Source: Streptomyces avidinii (GTDB taxonomy: Bacteria; Actinomycetota; Actinomycetes; Streptomycetales; Streptomycetaceae). Taken from it: a stretch of DNA of 64,000 nt. Location of the stretch: the NCBI RefSeq assembly GCF_014650695.1, contig NZ_BMVL01000002.1, positions 124,001 through 188,000 on the forward strand, in the 5' to 3' direction. Position 1 is the stretch's first letter; every line of letters begins with the position of its first letter. This document shows, piece after piece, positions 6,992 through 16,401 of the stretch. A model generated the notes under the pieces. It was not told the origin of the DNA. It ran no database searches and saw only the letters and a program-made list of their open reading frames with translations. The position numbers and the translations under genes were made by a program.

Positions 6992-9745
6992 TCAGAGGGG
7001 GTCCACGTCCAGGAAGGCCGCGAAGGCGGCCTCGGTGTCGCCGGTGCCCCCGGGCAGGGCCAGTTCCGCCCAGATGACCTTGCCCTCGGGCGTGTAGCGC
7101 GTGCCCCAGTGCTCGCTGAGCTGAGCGACCAGGAACAGGCCCCGGCCGCCCTCGTCCGTCGTGGCGGCGTAGCGCAGGTGGGGGGCGGTACTGCTGGCGT
7201 CCCACACCTCGCAGGTCAGGTTGTGGTCGTGGAGCAGGCGTACCCGTACGGGCCCCTTGCCGTGCCGCAGCGCGTTGGTGACCAGCTCGCTGAGGATCAG
7301 TTCCGTGGCGAAGCCGAGGTCGGTCAGACCCCACTCGTCGAGCTTCTTGGCCGCGGCGTTGCGTATGGCGCCCACCGCGCTCGGCCGGAACGGTACGTCC
7401 CACTGGGCGACCCGGTCCGGGCCGAGCGTCCGGGTCCGGGCGATGAGCAGGGCCACGTCGTCGGTGGGGCGGGGCGGCAGCAGCATGTCGAGTACGGCCC
7501 GGCAGCTCTCGTGCGGGTCCCGGTCCGGGTGGCTGAGCGCCACCCGCAGCAGTTCCAGTCCCTCGCTGATGTCCCGGGTCCGCTCCTCGATCAGCCCGTC
7601 CGTGTAGAGGACGAGCTGGCTGCCTTCCGCGAGGTCCAGCTCCGCGGTCTCGAAGGGCATGCCGCCCAGCCCGAGCGGGGGTCCGGCCGGCAGTTCCACG
7701 ATCTCGGTGGTGCCGTCGGGGGCGACGACCAGCGGGGGCAGATGGCCGGCCCGGGCCATCGTGCAGCGCTGGGACACCGGGTCGTAGATCGCGTACAGGC
7801 AGGTGGCGCCCAGTACGCCGCCGTTCACGTCGTCGCCCTCCCCGTCGTGGTCGATGCGCTGTACGAGGTCGTCCAGGCGGGCCAGGATCTCGTCGGGCGG
7901 CAGGTCGAGGGAGGAGAAGTTGTGCACGGCGGTGCGCAGCCGCCCCATGGTGGCGGCGGCGTGCAGACCGTGCCCGACGACGTCCCCGACGACCAGGGCC
8001 ACGCGGCAGCCCGCCAGCGGGATCACGTCGAACCAGTCGCCGCCGACCCCGGACTGCGCGGGCAGGTAGAAGTGCGCCACGTCCATGGCGCTCTGCTCGG
8101 GCAGGGCGCGCGGCAGCAGGCTGCGCTGGAGGGTCACGGCGAGGGCGTGCTCCCGGGTGTAGCGGCGGGCGTTGTCCATGCTGACGGCCGCGCGGGCGAC
8201 GAGTTCCTCGGCCAGTGACAGCTCGTCCTCGTCGAAGGGCTCCTGCTTCTCCGAGCGCCAGAAGTTGACGACGCCGAGTACGACGCCCCGGGCCATCAGG
8301 GGCGCCGCGATGAGCGAGTGGATCCCGTACTCGACGATGGCGCGGGCGCGGGGCGGGTCCTGGGCCTCCCAGCCCGGCGCCTCGGCCAGGTCGGGTACGA
8401 GTTCGGCCCGGCCGGTGCCGTAGCCCCGGGCCTGGGGGGTGGAGGGCAGGAAGTCGATCAGCCGGCCGACGGGGTAGAGGGGGTGGTCGGAGCGGATGCC
8501 GCTGACCGCGGTGCGCCGCATGTCGGACCCGGCGCGGGGCTCCTCGCCCTCGATGACCTGGTCGGCCAGGTCGACGGTGACGAAGTCCGCGAACCGGGGG
8601 ACGGCCACGGCGGCGAGCTCCTCGGCCGTGCGCACCACGTCGAGGCTGGTGCCGATGTCGCCGCCGGCGTCGTAGAGCAGTTTGAGGCGCCTGCGGGCCG
8701 TCTCCGCCCGGGTGGTCAGGACCTGCATCTCGGTGGAGTCGCGGATGGTGACGGCGGCGCCCTCCGGGCGGCCACCCGGGTGGGTGGGCCGCTGGTTGAC
8801 GACGAGCAGCCGGTCGCCGCTCTCCAGGACCTCGTCGGTGGCCTCCCGGCAGGAGAGCAGCAGGTCCGCCATCCGGCGGTCCAGGCCGGGTACGTCCGCG
8901 ATGTGGCGTCCGTCGGCGTCCTCGGGCAGTCCGAGCAGGCGTTTGGCCTCGTCGTTGGCCAGCAGGAGCCGCCCTTCGCCGTCGGTGATCAGCACCCCCT
9001 CGCGGACGGCGTGGAGCACCGCGTCGTGGTGCTCGTACATCCGGGTCATCTCCTGCGTGCCGAGCCCGTGGGTCTGGCGACGCAGGCGCCGGCTGATCAG
9101 GGCCGTGCCCACGGTGGCCAGGGCCAGACCGGTGGCGATGGCGAGGAGGATGACCGGGAGCTGGCGGTCGACGACGCCGGTGACGTTCTTGACCGTGAGG
9201 CCCGCCGATACGAGGCCGACGACCTTGCCGTCGGGCGCCGTGACCGGCACCACGGCCTGGATCTCCTTGCCGAGCGGGCCGTCGACGCTCTCGGTGTGGA
9301 CCTGGCCGTTCAGCGAGGGTTCGATCGTGCCGACGAACCGTTTCCCGATGCGGTCGGGCTGGGGGTGGCTGTACCGGATGCCCTTGGTGTCCATCACCAC
9401 GACGAAGTCCACTCCGGCGGCCTTGCGCGTGGTCTCGGCGAGGGGCTGGAGGACCGCGGACGGGTCCGATGTCTTCAGGGTGTCCTGGAGGCCCAGGGAG
9501 TGGGCGAAGGTCTGGGCCACGGACACCGACCTGTTGCGCGCCTCGCGTTCGGTGTCGTGCTTCGACTGGAGAACGAGGGCCAGCAGGGCCCCGGCCGCGA
9601 GCAACACCACGATCGCCACCTGGAGGACGAATACCTGTCCGGCGACGCTCTTCTTCCGGTTGCCTAGCAGTGACCGCACCGACGTGCCCGGCACGGGTGG
9701 CGAGGAATGGTCACGCACCCAGTTGTAGCACTTCCGGGCGTCCAT
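6992..9745 (-). CDS. Membrane SpoIIE-type phosphatase with Cache, PAS, GAF and HATPase domains
   Basis: The 917-residue signalling protein has a first helix (about residues 37-59), an extracytoplasmic single-Cache sensor, and a second helix (about 195-215). A PAS domain (about 235-330), a GAF domain (about 345-530), a PP2C/SpoIIE phosphatase (GVGGDWFDVIPL, VGDVVGHGLHAA, LVLYTDGLIEER) and a C-terminal anti-sigma-like ATPase (ELVTNALRHGKGP, DEGGRGLFLVAQL) follow. Such proteins control anti-sigma-antagonist phosphorylation in response to an external ligand. ATG 9745 keeps high GC3 but overlaps the upstream gene by 82 bp; GTG 9679 is the alternative. Confidence 0.9.
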   Translation of the reverse strand: MDARKCYNWVRDHSSPPVPGTSVRSLLGNRKKSVAGQVFVLQVAIVVLLAAGALLALVLQSKHDTEREARNRSVSVAQTFAHSLGLQDTLKTSDPSAVLQPLAETTRKAAGVDFVVVMDTKGIRYSHPQPDRIGKRFVGTIEPSLNGQVHTESVDGPLGKEIQAVVPVTAPDGKVVGLVSAGLTVKNVTGVVDRQLPVILLAIATGLALATVGTALISRRLRRQTHGLGTQEMTRMYEHHDAVLHAVREGVLITDGEGRLLLANDEAKRLLGLPEDADGRHIADVPGLDRRMADLLLSCREATDEVLESGDRLLVVNQRPTHPGGRPEGAAVTIRDSTEMQVLTTRAETARRRLKLLYDAGGDIGTSLDVVRTAEELAAVAVPRFADFVTVDLADQVIEGEEPRAGSDMRRTAVSGIRSDHPLYPVGRLIDFLPSTPQARGYGTGRAELVPDLAEAPGWEAQDPPRARAIVEYGIHSLIAAPLMARGVVLGVVNFWRSEKQEPFDEDELSLAEELVARAAVSMDNARRYTREHALAVTLQRSLLPRALPEQSAMDVAHFYLPAQSGVGGDWFDVIPLAGCRVALVVGDVVGHGLHAAATMGRLRTAVHNFSSLDLPPDEILARLDDLVQRIDHDGEGDDVNGGVLGATCLYAIYDPVSQRCTMARAGHLPPLVVAPDGTTEIVELPAGPPLGLGGMPFETAELDLAEGSQLVLYTDGLIEERTRDISEGLELLRVALSHPDRDPHESCRAVLDMLLPPRPTDDVALLIARTRTLGPDRVAQWDVPFRPSAVGAIRNAAAKKLDEWGLTDLGFATELILSELVTNALRHGKGPVRVRLLHDHNLTCEVWDASSTAPHLRYAATTDEGGRGLFLVAQLSEHWGTRYTPEGKVIWAELALPGGTGDTEAAFAAFLDVDPL

Positions 9746-11661
9746 GGCGCCCGGCGTGCACGATACGCGCCCGGATTGTCACACCCGGTCCGCCGGTTGC
9801 CGCAGTCGGTGCGGCTCTGGGCTTCGGCCCGGACGCCGTTCGCGGGGGCGCCGGACGGGTTCTGCGGGGACTGCGGGGTGGCGCCGGGGGTGGCGCCGGG
9901 GGTGGCGCCCGAAGTCGTCTCCGGGGCGCCCTCGGGGGTCCCATCCGGGGTGCAGGTGACCTCGTCGCGCGGCGTGTAGTGGGTCTTGAAGTCCTCGTGC
10001 CGGACTTCCTTGCCCCCTTGGACGAAGACACGGCCGACGGTGACGTCGAAGCCCTCCAGCGGGGTCTGGACCTCGCACGTCTCGCCGCTGCCGGTGCGCT
10101 TGCCGGGCGGGGTGACGTTGGTGCGCGGCCCCTTGGTCGCGCGTATCTCGTCGTACTTCTTCGTACCGAGGAGGGAGATCGTCAGCGAGGTGTCCGTGGA
10201 CTGTGCCTGGATGTACAGGGGGTGGCCGGAGTCGTTGATCCAGCGCAGGTCGAGGGTGCCCCAGGCGACGGTGGCCTCCCGGCCCTCGGGATAGCGCTCG
10301 ATGTAGAAGGAGTGGGCCCCGTGCTCGACGGGCTTGACGCCCGCGAAGAACATGGCGTTGTACATGGTCGTGGCGACCGCCGAGACACCGCCGCCGGGCG
10401 ATTTCACGTACTGGCCGTCGTTGATCATGATGCCGTCGACGAAGCCGTTCTCGGGGGTGCGCTCACCGACCGTGCGGTTGAAGCTCCACTCCTCCCCCGG
10501 CATGACGACGGAGCCGTTGATGAGCTCCACGGCGCGGCCGATGTTGGTGGTGCGGTAGGGGGCGGCCGGGAAGTTGACGGTGAAGGAGGAGACCTTCTCC
10601 TTGATGCCGAGGCGCCGTGCTTCCTCACTGCTGAAGTCCGGCTCGACGGCCACGGTGGCGACCTCGCCGCTGCGGGCCGCGCCGGTACGGGTCAGCAGCG
10701 GCAGCACGGCCCGGCCGAGCGCCTCCTGGGTGACCTGTCGTCCGTCACGGCCCAGGTCGGCGAGCACCACGCGGCCGTCCGCACCGAGGCGGGGCGCGGC
10801 ATCGCGCGGCGGGTGGGTGACCTCGTCGATCGGCCGGGCCACGGCGGGGTCGGCGAGCAGGCCCTTGGAGTCGAGCGCGGGCACGAGGCGGCCCTGTCCG
10901 TCGGCGCGCATCTTCAGGTGCTCGCCGAGGACTGCGGGGGTGATGGACAGGCGCTTCCCGGCGACCGTGAGGTTGACCGGCCCGGACATCGCGGGCTCGG
11001 CGAACTGGCGCATGGCCCGTCCGGTCTCCGCGGCGTCGACCCGCGGCCCTGTGCGCGTCACCGGCAGGACGACGGGGCCGGCGGCGGGCCGCAGATAGGC
11101 GGCACGGAGGGTGTCGAGGGCCTTGTCCTCGACGAGGGAGACGCCGGGGAGCGGGGCGACGGCCTTCGCCGTGCCCTTCTCGAAGGTGATCACCCCGTCG
11201 CGGACCTGCTGCTCGGTGGACTTGCCGAGGCGGTCGACCGCGGCCCGGGCGGTCTGCTCGTTCATACGGATCACGGGTGCCACTTCGCGGTCGGCCGAGG
11301 TGAAGAGGCTGCCGATGACGGTGACCGGGCCGTACCCGGTCCGTACGGCGCTGTCGAGGGTCGCGTCGGTGTCGAGCGAGAGCCCGAGCGCGGCGGGGTC
11401 GGCCTTCTCCACGCGGTCGCCTATCTTCACGGCGATCGGCGCGGCCGCGGTGGGCCCGAGCTCCCGGGTCAGGGCCCGGCGGGCCTCGGCGCGGCTCATG
11501 CCGCCGACGTCCACGCCCAGGACCCGCGTGCCCTGGGCGATGTCACCACCGACCGCGAACGCGGTCCCGTAGAGGCCGCCCAGGCCCAGAACGACGGCTC
11601 CTGCGGCCACCACCGGCAGAGCGATCCGTCGGTTGCCGACCCAGCTGCGCACGCGTCCCAT
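9664..11661 (-). CDS. VanW-family, peptidoglycan-associated membrane protein
   Basis: The protein starts MGRVRSWVGNRR and has one N-terminal helix. Repeated peptidoglycan-binding-4-like domains follow (GVDVGGMSRAEARRAL and later repeats), then a VanW domain (FSFNRTVGERTPENGF-like segment SFNRTVGERTP, PGGGVSAVATTMYNA) and a TPGATPGATP tail. Family members are wall-linked; some affect glycopeptide resistance. ATG 11661 is chosen because GGGAGAG precedes it, although the frame reaches 11727. Beyond the GATP repeats the last 40 or so codons lose GC3 bias and overlap the next gene. The true stop may therefore be nearer 9780, with a small indel causing read-through. Confidence 0.82.
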   Translation of the reverse strand: MGRVRSWVGNRRIALPVVAAGAVVLGLGGLYGTAFAVGGDIAQGTRVLGVDVGGMSRAEARRALTRELGPTAAAPIAVKIGDRVEKADPAALGLSLDTDATLDSAVRTGYGPVTVIGSLFTSADREVAPVIRMNEQTARAAVDRLGKSTEQQVRDGVITFEKGTAKAVAPLPGVSLVEDKALDTLRAAYLRPAAGPVVLPVTRTGPRVDAAETGRAMRQFAEPAMSGPVNLTVAGKRLSITPAVLGEHLKMRADGQGRLVPALDSKGLLADPAVARPIDEVTHPPRDAAPRLGADGRVVLADLGRDGRQVTQEALGRAVLPLLTRTGAARSGEVATVAVEPDFSSEEARRLGIKEKVSSFTVNFPAAPYRTTNIGRAVELINGSVVMPGEEWSFNRTVGERTPENGFVDGIMINDGQYVKSPGGGVSAVATTMYNAMFFAGVKPVEHGAHSFYIERYPEGREATVAWGTLDLRWINDSGHPLYIQAQSTDTSLTISLLGTKKYDEIRATKGPRTNVTPPGKRTGSGETCEVQTPLEGFDVTVGRVFVQGGKEVRHEDFKTHYTPRDEVTCTPDGTPEGAPETTSGATPGATPGATPQSPQNPSGAPANGVRAEAQSRTDCGNRRTGCDNPGAYRARRAPWTPGSATTGCVTIPRHPCRARRCGHC

Positions 11662-11850
11662 ATCTCTCCCGTGGCGCCGGCCGGTCTCCCGGGCGACGCG
11701 GGCCGCAACGGCAGCCATATACGACAATTACGGGGAAAATCATCCCTGCTGGGCGCTCGATTTTGGGATGAATGTAATAGTTGTCACGATTCTCACCCCT
11801 TGCGCATTCCCGCTCACCGACCGCACGCCCGGGCCGCCCGACGGCTGCGG

Positions 11851-14800
11851 TCAGCGGGGTCCGGCGGGTGGTCCGAGCCGGGTCAGCAGTGCGATCGCAC
11901 GCGCCAGGTCGGAGCCGGAGCCCGGGCTCCGCAGGCAGCTGTCCAGCCGGGCCGTGGCCTCGGCGGCCCGCTCGCGGTAGGCGCCGGCCTCGCCCAGCTG
12001 GGCACCGGCCACGGCGATGCGGAAGAGGGGCATGACCCAGGAGTCGGCCGGTCCGCCGGGCAGGGCCCGCAGCGGACCGCGCACCACCTCCAGGGCTTCG
12101 GCGAGGACGGACGTCGCCTCGGCCGTGCGCCCGAGCTCGGCCAGGATCCAGACGCGCGTCCCCAGCGCGTCGAGCAGGTCCGGTACGTGCCGGCCGGGGT
12201 CCTCCCTCACGAGGGTGCGCCGGATCCCGATCGCCTCGGCGAGGGCGCGGTCGGCCTCGTCACCGCGTTGGAGCAGGGACAGGATGACGGCACGGTGGTG
12301 CAGGATGGCGGCGGTCAGCGTCGGGATGGGGGCGGCGGCCGCCCGGTGGACCCGGAGGGCAGTGTCCACCCCGCGCAGTGCGCCGCCCCCTCGCCCCTGG
12401 GCGAAGCGCTGCATGGCGTACCGGTCGATCAGGAGGGCGGTACGCAGCGGGTCGAGCCCGTCGGGAACCGTGCCGAGGCGTCGCAGCACGCCCACGGCGG
12501 ACTCGGCCGCGTCCAGCGACTCCTCGGTCCGGTCCAGGACCCTGAGCACCTCGCTGTGCTCCAGGAGAGCCGCGGCGAGGTCGGGCAGGTGGCGGTCCGG
12601 TTCCGCATCGGCCAGCGTGGTCAGCAGGGCCACGGCCTCGCCGGACGGCGCCTGCGCCTCTGCGGTGCGGCCGGCCGTCACGAGAAGCCTCAGCCATTGC
12701 CTCAGCACGCTCGGGAGTTCGGCGCGCGCCGCCCCGGGGTTCGTGCGCGCCGCCTCCCGGACGGCACCGACGGCCTCGACGACGGCGTCCAGGGCTCTGT
12801 CGTGCTGCTCGGCCTTGGCGAGATCGGCGCTCAGGTTCTTCAGGGTGTGGGCGAGCATGATCCGGCCCGTCTCCGGGCGCTCGGCCGCGGCGGCGCGAGC
12901 GACCTCGGCCGCCTCCTCGCTCACCGTCAGCGCCTCGGCGTGGCGGCCCAGCGCGTGCAGCCTGTTGCCGAGACCGAGCAGGGCCGCGACGAGGGAGCTC
13001 CGGTGGCTCCCGGGGCGCCCGCGTACGAGGGCCCGGCTCACGTCCACGGCTTCCCCGGCCGAGGCCACCGCGGCCTCCAGGTGCTCCAGCTGCTCCTGCA
13101 CATTGGCCAGGGTCGTCAGACTCATGCCCAGGTCACGCAGGTGGGTGTCGGGCGAGTCGGCCGCCAGTTCCCGCCGCAGCCGTACCGCCTCCGTGATCTT
13201 CTGGTGCGCCTCCTCCACGTGTCCCGTGCGACGCAGTGCGATCGCGAGGGTGTGGAGGGCGTGGGCGTGGGCGGCCAGGTGCTCGGCTCCCCGCAGTTCG
13301 TACAGCTCTGCGTACAGGTCGGCCGTTTCGCGGCTCGCTTCGAGGGATTCGGGCAGGCGGCCCAGGTCGTCCAGCCGTACGGCGAGGTTGAGCAGTCCGC
13401 TCGCGAGATCCCGCAGGTGTGTCTCCCGGTCCAGCGCCACGAGGCGGCGCCGCAGCGCGACGGACCTCGAAATCGCGCCCAGGGACTCGTCGCCCAGGCC
13501 GTGGTCGGCCAGCTGCCCGCTGAGGGTGGCCAGCCCGACCGCGACCCGGGGCAGCCACTGCCCCGGCTGGGCCGCCTCCAGCCTCTCCCAGATGTCGACG
13601 GCCTCGAAGGCGGCCTCCAGTCCCTGATCCCGTTCGCCCGCGTCGTCGAGACGCAGGGCCAGCTGGCGCAGGTGCTCCGCCAGGTAGGGCAGGCGCGCGG
13701 GGTCGTGCGGTGGGCGGGCCCGGTCGTGGGCGACGACGCGCCGGGCGAGGAGGACGGCCCATGAGGCCAGCCGCTCGCTGTAGGGCGGCAGGACGGCGGC
13801 AAGCCGCCGGAGCACGTCCGGGGACAGGTCCGGGGCCTTGACGATGGTGTCGAGGGCCGACAGCAACGGTCCCGGGGCGGCGGTGCGCGTGGCGAGGGCG
13901 ACGGCGTGCGGGGCCAGCACATCCGGGTGGGCGAGGCACAGGTCCCGCAGCGGGGCGTCGAGCCCTCCGCGGAAGACGGGGTGGGCTGCCGCCCTGGCGT
14001 AGAGGTCGAGCAGGTGCGCGGCCTGTGCGGGTGCGGCGCTCGCGGCCAGGTGGTGGGCGAGGGATGGCTCGTCGCTCAGCCGTCGGCCGACGAACCGCTC
14101 CGTGAGCCGGTCGGGCTGCAGGCTGCCCCACGCGGCGCCCGTGGTGGGCGGGTAGAGCTCGGAGATCCAGGTGCGCACACTGGCCCGACGACCGCCGCTC
14201 TCGCCGTCCAGGGAGGGCAGCCGCCGCAGAACGGCATCGGCCTGCTCCCGGTTCACCCTGCCGACCAGGAACGATGCCGCGAGCGCTTCCTCCAGCGTGC
14301 GCCGGCTCAGATGGCCGTGCAGGTCCGGCCGGGTCCGCGCGCTGCCCCGCCAATAGCCGTCCTCGTGGGCGAGCAGCCGGTCCTCGACCCGTTCCACGTC
14401 GTTGCGCCGCGACTCCCCCGACTCCCCCGACTCCCGCGGCACCTGCGGCTCTCCGGGCCCGTACGCGGCGGCAGCGGCGTCCAGCAGATCGACGAGGGCC
14501 GTCATGTGCAGGGTGAGGGCGTTGCCGTGGCCGTCCTGGTCCAGTGGGGGTGTCGGCAGGGACCCCGCGAGGGCGGCCCAGTCCGGCGGGGCCGAAGCCG
14601 TGTGCGCGCTCCGTCCACCCGGCGCGGCCAGGGCGGTGGCGAGCGCCGTCAGAGCGTGCCGGTATGCGCTGCGCCGGTCGGCGGGCCCGGTCTGGAGCTC
14701 CTCCAGGGCGATCTTGTCCTCCTCGGCGAGGAGTTCCTCGGAACGGCTCGAACAGGAGCGCAGTGCCGTCCACCAGTCCCCGTCGGCCCGGGCGAGGAGC

Positions 14801-15885
14801 AGGAGCTTGAGGCGGTGTTCCCGCGGATGCCGCGCGGCGGCGCGCAGCAGCGCTTCCGCCTGTGCCGGGCGGGTCTCGGCGTAGTCCAGCACGACCAGCA
14901 GCGGTGCGGCCACCTCCCGGACGACCGCGAGGTCCCGGGGTTCCGCATGGGGGTCGGGCCACCACACCTGCCACGGGACGGGCCTCCCGTCCGCGCCCCC
15001 CACCGGCGTCCCCGCCAGGTCCGCGGCGAGGCGTCCCGCCAGCCGGGTCTTCCCCTGGCCGCCCGCACCGTGGAGCAGCAGACCGCCGAACCCTTCGGCG
15101 GCGCACCACTGCCGGAGCCGGGCGAGGAGGTCGCTGCGCCCGTAGAACGGCACGACACTCTGTTCGGGACGCAGCAGCCCCGCCGGGGAGGCCGGTGGTG
15201 CGTTCGACGGCCGCCGATCGAGGTCGGCCAGGGCGCCGAGCTCGGCGCCCTCCGGCGGGGCGTACGCACCGGCCGCCTTCAGCGCGTCGCAAAAGCCCGG
15301 GTCACGGTGCAGTTCGGCGGCGGGCACCGCCAGAACGGCGCCGTGTGCGAAGTCCGCGGCGTCCTCGGCGACCACCCCGACCAGCAGCTCCCCGCAGAAG
15401 ACGGGGCCGCCCGAGAGACCGCCCCAGGGCGAGCCCTTGCGGTCGGTCCAGGTGGGCGGGTGCTGGGTGACGCCGCAGTAGTGACGGCCGTTGACGGATC
15501 CGCTGCCGGGGTTGACCTCGCACGTCAGTTGGTACACCTCGATCTCCCGGCCGCGGCGCTGGACCACGTTCGGCAGGCCCCAGACCTCGACCCGCTGCTT
15601 CGGCCGGTCGGTGACGAAGCAGCCCCAGCGCACCGGCCCGGCGTCCGCGCCGGACCAGCCGGGCCCGGTGACGCGCACCAGGGCAGCGTCGTCCGTGCCC
15701 TGCGGCGTACCGCACCACACCACCTCGCCGGTGCGGTCGTCGCCGTGCAGGGGCCGGAACAGCCGGACCCGGGCGCCCTGCCCGGCGACGACATGGGCGG
15801 AGGTGAGCACCAGGCCCGGCCCGACGAGACACCCCGTGCCGGGCCCGCCGGCGCCGATGACGCCGACCAGACGGGAGCGGATCAT
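11851..15885 (-). CDS. Trypsin-like protease / STAND-type NTPase / TPR protein
   Basis: The 1344-residue protein has three parts. An N-terminal chymotrypsin-fold protease (about residues 1-200) has His31 in TSAHVV, an aspartate in GTDDAALV, and the serine in GGLSGGPVF. A P-loop NTPase (about 235-430) has Walker A GAGGQGKTRLAG and Walker B PLLVVLDYAE. A long helical region (about 640-1330) is built of TPR-like repeats, for example SLEASRETADLY and ALTVSEEAAEVAR. This is the sensor-ATPase-effector layout described for NTP-dependent biological conflict systems of multicellular bacteria. The trypco2 gene starts 10 bp upstream on the same strand and is cotranscribed. The trigger and cleaved target are unknown. 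Confidence 0.85.
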   Translation of the reverse strand: MIRSRLVGVIGAGGPGTGCLVGPGLVLTSAHVVAGQGARVRLFRPLHGDDRTGEVVWCGTPQGTDDAALVRVTGPGWSGADAGPVRWGCFVTDRPKQRVEVWGLPNVVQRRGREIEVYQLTCEVNPGSGSVNGRHYCGVTQHPPTWTDRKGSPWGGLSGGPVFCGELLVGVVAEDAADFAHGAVLAVPAAELHRDPGFCDALKAAGAYAPPEGAELGALADLDRRPSNAPPASPAGLLRPEQSVVPFYGRSDLLARLRQWCAAEGFGGLLLHGAGGQGKTRLAGRLAADLAGTPVGGADGRPVPWQVWWPDPHAEPRDLAVVREVAAPLLVVLDYAETRPAQAEALLRAAARHPREHRLKLLLLARADGDWWTALRSCSSRSEELLAEEDKIALEELQTGPADRRSAYRHALTALATALAAPGGRSAHTASAPPDWAALAGSLPTPPLDQDGHGNALTLHMTALVDLLDAAAAAYGPGEPQVPRESGESGESRRNDVERVEDRLLAHEDGYWRGSARTRPDLHGHLSRRTLEEALAASFLVGRVNREQADAVLRRLPSLDGESGGRRASVRTWISELYPPTTGAAWGSLQPDRLTERFVGRRLSDEPSLAHHLAASAAPAQAAHLLDLYARAAAHPVFRGGLDAPLRDLCLAHPDVLAPHAVALATRTAAPGPLLSALDTIVKAPDLSPDVLRRLAAVLPPYSERLASWAVLLARRVVAHDRARPPHDPARLPYLAEHLRQLALRLDDAGERDQGLEAAFEAVDIWERLEAAQPGQWLPRVAVGLATLSGQLADHGLGDESLGAISRSVALRRRLVALDRETHLRDLASGLLNLAVRLDDLGRLPESLEASRETADLYAELYELRGAEHLAAHAHALHTLAIALRRTGHVEEAHQKITEAVRLRRELAADSPDTHLRDLGMSLTTLANVQEQLEHLEAAVASAGEAVDVSRALVRGRPGSHRSSLVAALLGLGNRLHALGRHAEALTVSEEAAEVARAAAAERPETGRIMLAHTLKNLSADLAKAEQHDRALDAVVEAVGAVREAARTNPGAARAELPSVLRQWLRLLVTAGRTAEAQAPSGEAVALLTTLADAEPDRHLPDLAAALLEHSEVLRVLDRTEESLDAAESAVGVLRRLGTVPDGLDPLRTALLIDRYAMQRFAQGRGGGALRGVDTALRVHRAAAAPIPTLTAAILHHRAVILSLLQRGDEADRALAEAIGIRRTLVREDPGRHVPDLLDALGTRVWILAELGRTAEATSVLAEALEVVRGPLRALPGGPADSWVMPLFRIAVAGAQLGEAGAYRERAAEATARLDSCLRSPGSGSDLARAIALLTRLGPPAGPR

Positions 15886-15895
15886 GCGGGCCCGG

Positions 15896-16219
15896 TCAGG
15901 GGGTACCGGGGGCGGTGGGCCGCTCCCAGGCGCCGTGGACGGAGACGTCCCGGCCGTCGGCCAGACGGGGAGTGAGGGTCAGGGCGATGCGCTGGGTGCG
16001 TTCCCGCCCGAGGCCCGCCTCTGCGTCCGCGGACACGACCCAGGCCCGGAACCCGGACTTCACCGTGGCGTCGGTGCGCAGCACCACCGTGAACTCCAGC
16101 TCCACGGGTCCCACGGTGAACTGGAGTTCTTCACCTGCCCCGTTGGCGGTCGCGGCCTGCAGTTCCTCGCGTATCGCGGCGACCGCGTCCGCCAGGCCGA
16201 TCTCCCCGGAACGTGCCAT
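15896..16219 (-). CDS. Trypsin-co-occurring domain 2 (trypco2) protein
   Basis: The 107-residue protein is essentially one trypco2 domain. An N-terminal helix (LADAVAAIREELQAA) leads into paired strands (LQFTVGPVELEFTVVL) and a C-terminal strand region (TQRIALTLTPRLADGRDV). Trypco2 is known as a small partner domain encoded beside or fused to trypsin-like proteases and NTPases, and is thought to couple sensing to protease activation. The gene sits 10 bp upstream of exactly such a protein. The start at 16219 has a strong GGGGGAA ribosome binding site. It diverges from the kinase gene. Confidence 0.85.
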   Translation of the reverse strand: MARSGEIGLADAVAAIREELQAATANGAGEELQFTVGPVELEFTVVLRTDATVKSGFRAWVVSADAEAGLGRERTQRIALTLTPRLADGRDVSVHGAWERPTAPGTP

Positions 16220-16401
16220 CGATTCCCCCTTACGCCCAGCGCGCCCGCGGCGGGCGGCGCATGGTTTCCACGGTAGCGAAGGCGGGGCTCCGCCGGGCCG
16301 AAACCAGGATCAACTCGGCCTTCGGGCACCCGCGTTGCCGTCGCGGGATCATCGGGCTAGATTTCTGGAAACTGTTTCTAATTCGAGCGGGGCTGGCTGA
16401 C

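Noticed and set aside
9469..13764. A 1431-codon plus-strand open frame antisense to the VanW and protease-NTPase genes
   Set aside because: It is rich in Gly/Arg/Val/Gln with no domain, and mirrors the codon bias of the real minus-strand genes.
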